Assembly (NCBI GenBank): GCA_947463165.1
Contig: CANHSW010000064.1
Span: forward strand, 1 to 9,031
Reading direction: 5' to 3'
Source: Cyanobacteriota bacterium
Lineage (GTDB): Bacteria > Cyanobacteriota > Cyanobacteriia > PCC-6307 > Cyanobiaceae
DNA: 9,031 nt
Part shown: one piece after another, positions 1 through 5,333 of the stretch
How positions within the stretch are numbered: position 1 is the first letter of the stretch
Layout of the letters: the number at the start of each line of letters is the position of its first letter
The notes under the pieces: generated by a model
Database searches by the model: none
Seen by the model: only the letters and a program-made list of their open reading frames with translations
What the model was told of the DNA's origin: nothing
Translations under genes and position numbers: made by a program

Positions 1-21
1 ATAGGAAACATGTTCAGCGCC

Positions 22-291
22 CATCGCCAAATCCCCCATTGCCAAATCCCCCATCACCGAATTGAAAACCACAAATTACTTCTTTCATTAATCAATCATT
101 GCTGAATTGTTAATTGCTAAATTTTGTGTTATTAAATTTCCAACCACTAAAGTTGTGATTGCCAGATTCCTTATTAACATATTATTCATTCTCAAGGCTG
201 CCACTACTTGATTTACCATTGCCAAGCCGTTCATTGCCAAGTTGGCCACTACTAAGCCGGCCACTACTAATTCTAAATTTGCCATGGGTAA
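22..291. repeat. Degenerate tandem array of about eighteen 15-bp units (array 1)
   Basis: Cutting this stretch every 15 bases from position 22 gives units that align without gaps. Examples are CATCGCCAAATCCCC (22-36), CATTGCCAAATCCCC (37-51), CATTGCTGAATTGTT (97-111), GATTGCCAGATTCCT (157-171), CATTGCCAAGCCGTT (217-231) and CACTACTAAGCCGGC (247-261). The rough consensus is CATTGCCAAATTnnn; the A at unit position 8 is nearly invariant. Units at both ends are better preserved than those in the middle. On the minus strand, the same strand as gnd, the phase 285-88 reads as a 65-residue open frame with Leu at almost every fifth residue and Asn/Gly/Asp before it (ANLEL, VVANL, AMNGL), resembling the A(N/D)LXX pentapeptide-repeat pattern. 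The same phase continues leftward as VMGDL, AMGDL but only after in-frame stops at about 79-90. A functional protein is therefore doubtful; a non-coding repeat or a decayed pentapeptide gene fits better. The array may run past the left edge. Confidence 0.8.
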
Positions 292-306
292 TTAATAATT
301 ACTCAA

Positions 307-320
307 TTGCCCCATGGCAA
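307..320 (-). terminator. Weak hairpin just downstream of gnd
   Basis: TTGCC (307-311) and GGCAA (316-320) can pair around a four-base loop, 20 bases beyond the gnd stop codon. On the minus strand the stem is followed by AT-rich sequence but not by an uninterrupted T run. It could be a poor gnd terminator, or transcription may continue into the 15-bp array. Confidence 0.3.
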
Positions 321-339
321 ACCGGCATGGAGAAATTGA

Positions 340-1758
340 TCAATCAAGCCATTCTGTGTGGAAACTGCCGGGTTGATCGAGGCGCTCGTAGGTGTGGGCT
401 CCAAAACAGTCGCGCATGGCTTGCAGCAGGTTCTGGGGCAGGCGTGCGGAGCGATAACTATCAATATAATCTAAGGAACTGCTGAGGCAGGGGAGCGGTA
501 TGCCAGTAAGGGCGCCACCAGCCACCACTTGGCGCAGACCAGGCAAGCGGCGGTTTATTTGATCCGCAAACCAGGGATCTAGCATCAAGTTGTCCAACTG
601 TGAATTATTGGTATATGCATCCTGAATGCGCTGCAGCAGGCGGGCACGGATGATGCAACCACCTTTCCAAATCTGGCCAATGGCCGACATGTCCAGGTTG
701 TAATTATGCAGAATTGAAGCTTCCTGCAGCAGAGCCATGCCCTGGGCGTAGCTGGCGATGGCCGCCAACACACAGGCATCGAACAGGGGAGCCATGGCAT
801 CAGCGGCCTTGCCCAAATCGATCGGATGGCTCTCGGGCGCCTTGAGAACGGCGGCAGCTGCCAGGCGCTCCTGGCGCATGGAGCTCAACACCCGGGCATT
901 GAGGGCGGCGTAGATAGTGGGTACCGCCACCCCCATCTGGAGGGCGCTGACCACTGTCCAGAGTCCAGTGCCCTTCTGACCGGCGGCATCGACAATCAGC
1001 TCCACCAAATCTGAACCGGTTTCCGGGTCCTTGGTGCGCAGGCAGATTTCAGTGATCTCCACCAAAAAGGAGCTTAGTTCCTCCGTGGTATTCCAATTTT
1101 TTAGTACATCTGCCATCTGATCACCAGTTAATCCACCTGCGCGCTTCATTAAGTCATAGGCCTCGGACAATATCTGTTGAATGCCATATTCAATGCCATT
1201 GTGCACTGTTTTGACGAAGTGGCCGGCTCCACCGGGGCCGATGTAGGTGACGCAGGGCCCGTCATCCACCTGGGCTGCCATCTTGCGCAACAAAGGTTCA
1301 ATGGCCTCATAGGCGGCGCGAGTGCCGCCGGGCATCATGCTGGGACCCTCCAGGGCACCCTTGGCGCCGCCACTGACGCCCATGCCAATGAAACCGAAAC
1401 TACGACTTTCCAGATCCGCCACCCGGCGCTCGGTATCTGTATAGAGGGAATTGCCGCCATCAATCAGCAGATCTCCCTCCTCCAGCAAAGGCGATAGCTG
1501 GCTGATCATGTCGTCGATGGGCTGACCAGCCTTTACCATCACCAGGATTCGGCGCGGCCGCTCCAGGGCATCCACAAATTCCTCCAGGGTATTTGCGCCA
1601 ATGATCTGCTTTCCCGCTCCAGGGCCCGCCAGGAAAGCGGCCGTTTTGGCTGGGGTGCGGTTATAAACAACACTTGAATAGCCATTGCGCTCGGCGTTGA
1701 GCACAAGGTTTTCCCCCATTACGCCCAAACCGATCAGGCCGAAATGCGCCTTGCCCAT
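340..1758 (-). CDS. gnd: 6-phosphogluconate dehydrogenase, decarboxylating
   Basis: Cytosolic enzyme of the oxidative pentose phosphate pathway: 6-phosphogluconate + NADP+ gives ribulose 5-phosphate + CO2 + NADPH. In cyanobacteria this supplies reductant in the dark. The N-terminal Rossmann fold shows GLIGLGVMGENL (residues 7-18). Substrate and catalytic motifs are LLIDGGNSLYTDTERR (97-112), MGVSGGAKGALEGPSMMPGG (126-145) and GHFVKTVHNGIEYG (179-192), which puts Lys183, Asn187 and Glu190 at the standard catalytic positions. The family C-terminus FGAHTYER...FHTEW is intact. I chose the ATG at 1758 (472 aa, normal family length) because GAAGGGA lies just upstream and MGKAHFGLIG is a usual start; an in-frame TTG at 1770 would add only four residues. 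No gene follows it on the left before the repeat array, and a 1-kb spacer precedes it, so it is probably transcribed alone. Confidence 0.97.
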   Translation of the reverse strand: MGKAHFGLIGLGVMGENLVLNAERNGYSSVVYNRTPAKTAAFLAGPGAGKQIIGANTLEEFVDALERPRRILVMVKAGQPIDDMISQLSPLLEEGDLLIDGGNSLYTDTERRVADLESRSFGFIGMGVSGGAKGALEGPSMMPGGTRAAYEAIEPLLRKMAAQVDDGPCVTYIGPGGAGHFVKTVHNGIEYGIQQILSEAYDLMKRAGGLTGDQMADVLKNWNTTEELSSFLVEITEICLRTKDPETGSDLVELIVDAAGQKGTGLWTVVSALQMGVAVPTIYAALNARVLSSMRQERLAAAAVLKAPESHPIDLGKAADAMAPLFDACVLAAIASYAQGMALLQEASILHNYNLDMSAIGQIWKGGCIIRARLLQRIQDAYTNNSQLDNLMLDPWFADQINRRLPGLRQVVAGGALTGIPLPCLSSSLDYIDSYRSARLPQNLLQAMRDCFGAHTYERLDQPGSFHTEWLD

Positions 1759-1761
1759 AGG

Positions 1762-1768
1762 TCCCTTC
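1762..1768 (-). promoter_or_regulatory. Shine-Dalgarno deciding the gnd start
   Basis: The minus strand reads GAAGGGA here, three bases before the ATG at 1758. This favours the ATG over the in-frame TTG at 1770, which would lie inside or upstream of the site. Confidence 0.6.
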
Positions 1769-1857
1769 AACTGTCACTAGAAACACTCTTCCAAGTGTGA
1801 ACAACAGAGCGACCTGGGCGTGGTTTCCGTGTGGCTTCTGTTACACGCTTAAATTTT

Positions 1858-1872
1858 TTGTGAGCATTACAA
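1858..1872. promoter_or_regulatory. Operator-like inverted repeat upstream of gnd
   Basis: TTGTGAGCATTACAA is an imperfect palindrome (TTGTGA / TTACAA around GCA), about 100 bases upstream of the gnd start codon. The spacing would suit a transcription-factor site. It does not match the NtcA (GTA-N8-TAC) or cyanobacterial LexA consensus well, so no regulator is assigned. One such site can occur by chance in AT-rich sequence. Confidence 0.25.
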
Positions 1873-2602
1873 CACTTTAAAAGCTGTCGTGAATGCCCTT
1901 TCCACAAAAGCTTCGCCCAAAACACAAGTTGGCAAACAATGTTAGCAATACCTCACATCGAGGTTGACTGGTGAAGGCCGCCAGCTTCCTAGGGCTTTGC
2001 TTCTGTCTGATTTGCCTCCATTGTTGCTCAATGCTTATCAGAGCTGCTTGGGGGCAGGCCACTTTTCCACATAATACGAAGCCATGATTACAGAGGAAAT
2101 AAATATTTTACCTTGCCGTCAATTGCCGAGCTGATTTACTTGTGGGCGCCTCGAAAATTCCCATTCGGCTTTTGCGAGTCAAAGGCAAGCATGTCGCCAC
2201 AATCTCATGTCACGAGACCGGTGAGATCTGGGATTTTTTGAGATGCCCTTATAAAAAATCAGAAAGAAAAATAATAATTATGAGACGCACGATGAAGACT
2301 TTATTGGTGTCTGCCAATTGCTTACTAGGGTTTGCTGAAATATTAACTCCCCGATAAACGAGGAATTGTCGGATACACAGGAATGCAGCGCAGAGCTAAT
2401 TTGCTCACTTAAATCAATCAGGCAAGTAATTCAGTTGTCTTTGATAAGAGCAAAAACAATAAAAGCACCTGCAATAAAAAATGTAACAATTATTACTCGT
2501 TCGCATCACATAAAAAAATCTGTATATCAGTTAAATCCAGTAAGTTAAAGACTAGATTCATATCCAAAACAAAAAGATCACCTCAAATAATCGCCCATTT
2601 CG

Positions 2603-2645
2603 CTCGCCTAAACGAGGGGTAGGTCAGTTGCTGCAACGCTACTCC
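2603..2645. other. GC-rich structured island (possible RNA element)
   Basis: Two adjacent stem-loops lie in a short GC-rich patch of the AT-rich spacer. The first is CTCG (2603-2606) with CGAG (2613-2616). The second is GGGGTAG (2616-2622) with CTACTCC (2639-2645), seven pairs with one G-U on the plus strand, enclosing GTTG/CAAC (2627-2630 with 2634-2637). The two stems share base 2616, so both cannot form completely at once. No T run follows on either strand, so this is not a simple terminator. It may be a small RNA, a processed leader or a protein-binding site; strand is undetermined. Confidence 0.3.
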
Positions 2646-2687
2646 AGAAGGGCATGAATGATATTTGATATATTTCGAGGTGGCATT

Positions 2688-2735
2688 AAAAAAACTAGCC
2701 TATACTAATGCAAAAATGCAAATTAGCGAGGCTAG
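2688..2735 (-). terminator. Intrinsic terminator of trxA
   Basis: Read on the minus strand, CTAGCC (from 2735) pairs with GGCTAG (ending 2695), and an inner stem CTAAT/ATTAG (2722-2726 with 2705-2709) extends it. The hairpin is followed immediately by seven T residues (2694-2688). It begins 34 bases past the trxA stop codon on the same strand. Stem plus U run makes this a convincing factor-independent terminator, so trxA transcripts should not reach gnd. Confidence 0.85.
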
Positions 2736-2769
2736 GTGCGATTTAAAAACCGAATTTTATAGTATTCAC

Positions 2770-3096
2770 TCAAGCAAGATGCTTGTTAATTGTGCTCATC
2801 AAGGTTTGCTTGGGAACAGCACCAACAACTGTATCTACTTTTGCGCCGCCGACAAAAAGCATCAAAGTAGGAATACTGCGTATGGCATATTCGTTGGCAA
2901 TTTTAGGATTTTCATCAGTGTTCATCTTGTAGACTTTGATCACATCCTTAAGTTCATTGGCGATCTCATCTACAATTGGCCCAACCATGCGGCAGGGACC
3001 ACACCAGGGCGCCCAGAAGTCAACCAATACAGGTAAAGTGCTTGTCAGCACTTGCTCTTCAAAGCTGGCATCGGTGACGGCTGCGACTGAGGACAT
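2770..3096 (-). CDS. trxA: Thioredoxin (m-type)
   Basis: Small cytosolic disulfide reductase that passes electrons from thioredoxin reductases to target enzymes and thereby carries light and redox control in cyanobacteria. The 108-residue protein has the active site [10 protein letters not shown] with the redox pair Cys32/Cys35, the buried aspartate in LVDFW (Asp26), and the cis-proline motif SIPT (Pro76). The GG motif near residues 83-84 also fits. Length is normal for the family. The ATG at 3096 is the only sensible start, though its ribosome site is poor: the AGG is directly adjacent. Its upstream neighbour on the same strand is guaB3, separated by the Yfr1 RNA gene; it ends in its own terminator. 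In other picocyanobacteria hisH usually follows trxA (from memory); here no gene follows for 1 kb. Confidence 0.97.
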   Translation of the reverse strand: MSSVAAVTDASFEEQVLTSTLPVLVDFWAPWCGPCRMVGPIVDEIANELKDVIKVYKMNTDENPKIANEYAIRSIPTLMLFVGGAKVDTVVGAVPKQTLMSTINKHLA

Positions 3097-3134
3097 CCTG
3101 AAGTGGATCGCTTTGGGAACAATCTAGCAAGGGG

Positions 3135-3155
3135 AGCAGGCCTCAAAAGCCTGCT
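3135..3155 (-). promoter_or_regulatory. Perfect hairpin in the trxA leader
   Basis: AGCAGGC (3135-3141) and GCCTGCT (3149-3155) form a perfect 7-bp stem with a 7-base loop, between the Yfr1 terminator and the trxA start and 39 bases upstream of that ATG. On the minus strand the stem is followed by TCCCCTTGCT, not a U run, so it is not a standard terminator. It may stabilise a trxA mRNA leader or mark a processing site. Confidence 0.45.
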
Positions 3156-3173
3156 GCAGCCAAGCGTTGCAAA

Positions 3174-3200
3174 AGACAAAAGGCCCGGGAACACCGGGCT
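3174..3200 (-). terminator. Terminator of Yfr1, probably also of guaB3
   Basis: On the minus strand GCCCGG (3199-3194) pairs with CCGGGC (3188-3183) around a five-base loop, followed by the T-rich TTTTGTC. It is the 3' stem of Yfr1. It should also stop transcripts reading through from guaB3, whose stop codon lies about 70 bases upstream, leaving trxA dependent on a promoter between 3097 and 3173 or on leak-through. Confidence 0.85.
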
Positions 3201-3238
3201 GGAGGGTGTGAGGAGTGTGTGAGCCGTAGCCCCCACAC
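3175..3238 (-). ncRNA. yfr1: Yfr1 small regulatory RNA
   Basis: Yfr1 is a trans-acting cyanobacterial sRNA of about 55-65 nt. It has an unpaired, highly conserved ACUCCUCACAC flanked by two stem-loops and is known to lie between guaB and trxA in picocyanobacteria. In Prochlorococcus it represses outer-membrane porin mRNAs by base pairing. Here the minus strand carries exactly ACTCCTCACAC (3216-3206) in the guaB-trxA gap. Upstream is a stem GGGC/GCTC capped by the very stable UACG tetraloop (3232-3221). Downstream is a GCCCGG/CCGGGC terminator stem followed by TTTTGTCTTTT. The 5' end is not certain: a -10-like TATCCT at 3249-3244 would place it near 3237-3239, whereas the bare stem begins at about 3234. 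Confidence 0.93.
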
Positions 3239-3243
3239 CAGTC

Positions 3244-3249
3244 AGGATA
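3244..3249 (-). promoter_or_regulatory. Candidate -10 box for Yfr1
   Basis: The minus strand reads TATCCT here, in the gap between the guaB3 stop codon and the Yfr1 5' stem, at a distance suiting a transcription start at about 3237-3239. No clear -35 box is visible upstream, where sequence runs into the end of guaB3. Confidence 0.35.
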
Positions 3250-3268
3250 GGGCTGCTGGTGGCAGGCC

Positions 3269-4432
3269 CTATTTGCCCATGCCCAATTGCTGGGCCTTCT
3301 GATAAACCTTGCCCTCGGTGAGCAGCGACGGGGCCACAACCACCTCCACCGCTTGCATCTCCTTCAGGTTTTTGGCCCCCAGGGTGCCCATGGAGGTCCT
3401 GATGCAGCCCAACAGGTTCTGGGTACCGTCATCGAGGCTGGCCGGTCCGCGCAGGATCTTCTCCAGGCTGCCGGTGGTGCCCACCTGGATGCGGGTGCCG
3501 CGGGGCAGCACCGGGCTGGGGGTGGCCATGCCCCAGTGGAAGCCTCGTCCAGGGGCCTCGGCGGCACGAGCGATCGGCGAACCGATCATCACGGCGTCGG
3601 CGCCACAGGCCAGGCACTTGCAGATGTCGCCTCCGGTAACAATGCCACCATCGGCGATCACAGGCACGTAGTTGCCACTCTCTTTTTCGTAGTCATCACG
3701 GGCCGCTGCGCAGTCGGCAACGGCGGTGGCTTGGGGGATGCCGATGCCGAGAACGCCGCGGCTGGTGCAGGCGGCGCCTGGGCCAATACCCACCATCAGG
3801 CCGGCGGCGCCGGCGCGCATCAGCTTCAGAGCCACTTCATAGGTGACGCAATTACCAATCACCACCGGCACGCCCATCTCGCGGCAGAGGGTCTCCAAAT
3901 TGAGACTTTCCTGGCCGGCGGGGCCGATGTGCTCGGTGCTCACCACAGTGGCCTGCACGAAGAACAGATCGGCGCCGGCCTCCGCGATCGCCTGGCCGAA
4001 CCTCAAGGCCGCCATCGGCGTGGCACTAACGGCGGCAATGCCCCCCTTGGCCTTGATTTCGCCGATGCGAAGCCGGATTAGGTCCTCTCGCACCGGTTGG
4101 CTGTAGAGCTCCTGCATCAGAGGCACAAACTCCTGTTTGCCCACAGAAGCGATGCGATCGAGGATCGGGTTGGGATCCTCGTAGCGGCACTGCACCCCCT
4201 CCAGGTTCAGCACGCCCAGGGCACCCAGCCGGCTCAGTTCCACAGCCATGGCCACATCCACCACCCCGTCCATGGCGCTGGCGATGATCGGGATCTCACG
4301 GTTGATGCCCCCTAGGCTCCAGCTGCTGTCGGTGACGGCTGGGTCGACGGTGCGACCTCCGGGAACCAGGGCGATCTCATCGATGCCGTAGGCGCGGCGA
4401 ACGGTTCGGGAACGGCCGAGCTGAATCTCCAC
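3269..4432 (-). CDS. guaB3: GuaB3-type IMP dehydrogenase
   Basis: Expected to catalyse IMP + NAD+ + H2O to XMP + NADH, the rate-limiting step towards guanine nucleotides, in the cytosol. The 387-residue TIM barrel is the short cyanobacterial/actinobacterial GuaB3 class: the two CBS domains that regulate classical GuaB are absent. The catalytic loop is [12 protein letters not shown] with the active cysteine at 222. The phosphate site follows as [29 protein letters not shown] (split at 258-274 and 275-286). The flap LPRGTR at 309-314 corresponds to the mobile catalytic flap. The start is GTG at 4432 with no obvious Shine-Dalgarno site; [20 protein letters not shown] is a typical family N-terminus. 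It is often annotated simply as guaB. It runs in the same direction as yfr1 and trxA, and about 100 bases separate it from the upstream CAAD gene. Confidence 0.95.
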   Translation of the reverse strand: MEIQLGRSRTVRRAYGIDEIALVPGGRTVDPAVTDSSWSLGGINREIPIIASAMDGVVDVAMAVELSRLGALGVLNLEGVQCRYEDPNPILDRIASVGKQEFVPLMQELYSQPVREDLIRLRIGEIKAKGGIAAVSATPMAALRFGQAIAEAGADLFFVQATVVSTEHIGPAGQESLNLETLCREMGVPVVIGNCVTYEVALKLMRAGAAGLMVGIGPGAACTSRGVLGIGIPQATAVADCAAARDDYEKESGNYVPVIADGGIVTGGDICKCLACGADAVMIGSPIARAAEAPGRGFHWGMATPSPVLPRGTRIQVGTTGSLEKILRGPASLDDGTQNLLGCIRTSMGTLGAKNLKEMQAVEVVVAPSLLTEGKVYQKAQQLGMGK

Positions 4433-4532
4433 CTGAAATACGGACGCAATCGCGACAAACTATCAACCTGCCTGAGCTCGTCAAGTAGGTGCGACCCCCA
4501 AACGGGCTTGAGCGGGGAGGCGGCAGCGGCTT
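4433..4532 (-). promoter_or_regulatory. Spacer with possible guaB3 promoter
   Basis: The minus strand has a near-consensus -35 box TTGATA (4467-4462) in this 100-base spacer, but the -10 region about 17 bases on is poor (CCGTAT). No terminator for the upstream CAAD gene is visible, so co-transcription of the two genes is possible. Confidence 0.25.
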
Positions 4533-5141
4533 TCAACCCCCGAGAAAGCCGCGCCAGCGGCTGGCCAGGGCTGCGATCAGCCGCTGGCGCTCGTCCCTGT
4601 GCAGCAGGCGAGGCCCCCCGTAGCGCACCAACCAAATCACGGCCACCAGTTCCAGCAGACCGGGCAGCAGCGGCAGGCTCTCCAGGGCGGCGAGCAGGCC
4701 CGCATAGAGAAGCAACACCAGCAACAAAGCCAGCAGGCCAGCAATCAGCAGTAAAGGCTTGCGGGCCTGGCTGGCCAGGGCGATCAGCTCGCCACTGGTC
4801 CACCAGGTTTGCCACTTACTAAGCAGCAGCTCCCACTCGCCGCCCGGTTCGCTGCCGGCTTGCTGCTCGCTGGCTCCAGGCAGAGGCGGCACCAAAATGC
4901 TGCTGGCCACACTGGGAAGCTGAGCTGCGCTGGAATTGAGCAGCTCGCCCGGAGATACGCAGGCAGGGGAGCTCAGCGAATGCTCACCACTGGCAGGAAC
5001 CTGGCCAGTGGCCCCAGCCGTAAACATTTCAGCCGCATCAGACTGAGTCAATTCAAATTGGCAAAATTCTGAGTTGGCAGATTTAGCACCTGTGGTCTCT
5101 GATCCAGCGAGCTGGGATTCGCACTTCCCTGGGCTGCCCAT
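4533..5141 (-). CDS. CAAD/CURT1-type membrane protein with long N-terminal extension
   Basis: The C-terminal half (about 103-202) matches the CAAD domain, named for its attachment to some cyanobacterial aminoacyl-tRNA synthetases and related to the thylakoid curvature protein CURT1. It has an amphipathic segment (WELLLSKWQTWW, 103-114), RKPLLLIAGLLALLLVLLLYAG as the first membrane span (about 127-148), a short linker with LESLPLLPGLLELV, a second span (about 161-174), and a basic tail. Such proteins sit in thylakoid membranes and shape curved margins. Residues 1-100 are Ser/Ala/Gly/Pro-rich with no recognisable domain and are long for the family. A stop codon lies a few codons upstream of the ATG at 5141, so that ATG is the first available start, but it has no clear ribosome site; Met39 or a GTG further in may be the true start. 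The assignment is from pattern recognition and is fairly sure for the C-terminal half. Confidence 0.8.
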   Translation of the reverse strand: MGSPGKCESQLAGSETTGAKSANSEFCQFELTQSDAAEMFTAGATGQVPASGEHSLSSPACVSPGELLNSSAAQLPSVASSILVPPLPGASEQQAGSEPGGEWELLLSKWQTWWTSGELIALASQARKPLLLIAGLLALLLVLLLYAGLLAALESLPLLPGLLELVAVIWLVRYGGPRLLHRDERQRLIAALASRWRGFLGG

Positions 5142-5181
5142 GGGCAGGCCCGCGTCGCATCAGCTCCGGGAGCTTAATAGC

Positions 5182-5333
5182 GGTTTCTGATCATCTGCTC
5201 TTCGGCCATCAGTTTTGCAGTCACCAGATTTGCAGCCAGCGGTTTTGCAGCAAGCACTTTTTGCAGCAAACAGTTTTTGCAGCAAGCAGGTTTCAGGACT
5301 TCAGCTTCAAGGACTTCAGCTTCGAGGAGGTCA
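5182..5333. repeat. Degenerate tandem array of ten 15/16-bp units (array 2)
   Basis: The stretch divides into units of 15 bases, with two of 16. Examples are GTTTTGCAGTCACCA (5212-5226), GATTTGCAGCCAGCG (5227-5241), GTTTTGCAGCAAGCA (5242-5256), then CTTTTTGCAGCAAACA and GTTTTTGCAGCAAGCA (16 bases each, 5257-5288), and three related units ending in TCA (GGTTTCAGGACTTCA, GCTTCAAGGACTTCA, GCTTCGAGGAGGTCA, 5289-5333). The last TCA is, on the minus strand, the TGA stop of the DUF39 gene, so the array begins exactly at that stop. An open frame at 5368-5174 on minus, in another phase from the DUF39 gene, reads five-residue periods such as LAANL, VTAKL, MAEEQ. The array fills most of the gap to the CAAD gene. 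The two 16-bp units shift phase, which argues against a conserved protein product. Confidence 0.8.

Larger units (their letters stand above)
1771..2687. other. AT-rich spacer of about 0.9 kb with no supported gene
   Basis: This stretch between gnd and the trxA terminator has only short open frames: 61 codons on minus at 1877-2062, and 71 and 60 codons on plus at 2142-2357 and 2366-2548. None shows a recognisable domain, and the 2366 frame starts with TTG without a good ribosome site. The last 25 codons of the 2142-2357 frame (from ATG at 2280) could encode a small hydrophobic peptide beginning MRRTMKTLLV, but nothing else supports it. Composition is clearly AT-richer than the flanking genes. 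I see no transposase, tRNA or long inverted repeat. Possible RNA structures at 2202-2244 and 2603-2645 are listed separately. Confidence 0.7.

Noticed and set aside
88..285. Array 1 called as a genuine pentapeptide-repeat protein gene
   Set aside because: There is no ribosome site at its start, residue chemistry is unusual for the Rfr fold, and the same repeat phase continues past in-frame stops; it is recorded as a repeat instead.
22..291. CRISPR array
   Set aside because: The units are contiguous 15-mers with no spacers and high divergence.
159..485. 108-codon plus-strand frame over array 1 and the gnd 3' end
   Set aside because: Periodic LPLLD/LPLPS residues come from the 15-bp DNA repeat; the rest is antisense to the conserved gnd C-terminus.
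2280..2357. Small peptide gene starting MRRTMKTLLV
   Set aside because: It has only about 25 codons, a weak upstream purine stretch, and nothing to show conservation or a complete signal peptide.
3984..3991. HIP1 octamer GCGATCGC
   Set aside because: I found a single copy, inside guaB3; no enrichment in the window, so it carries no message here.
3287..4081. Long 264-codon open frame on the plus strand
   Set aside because: It lies entirely antisense to guaB3, whose catalytic motifs are all intact. The product is Ala/Gly/His-rich with no domain, typical of an antisense shadow in GC-rich coding DNA.
4312..4815. 167-codon minus-strand frame overlapping the CAAD gene and the guaB3 5' end
   Set aside because: It is out of phase with the CAAD domain, overlaps two better genes and translates to low-complexity Pro/Ala/Arg sequence.
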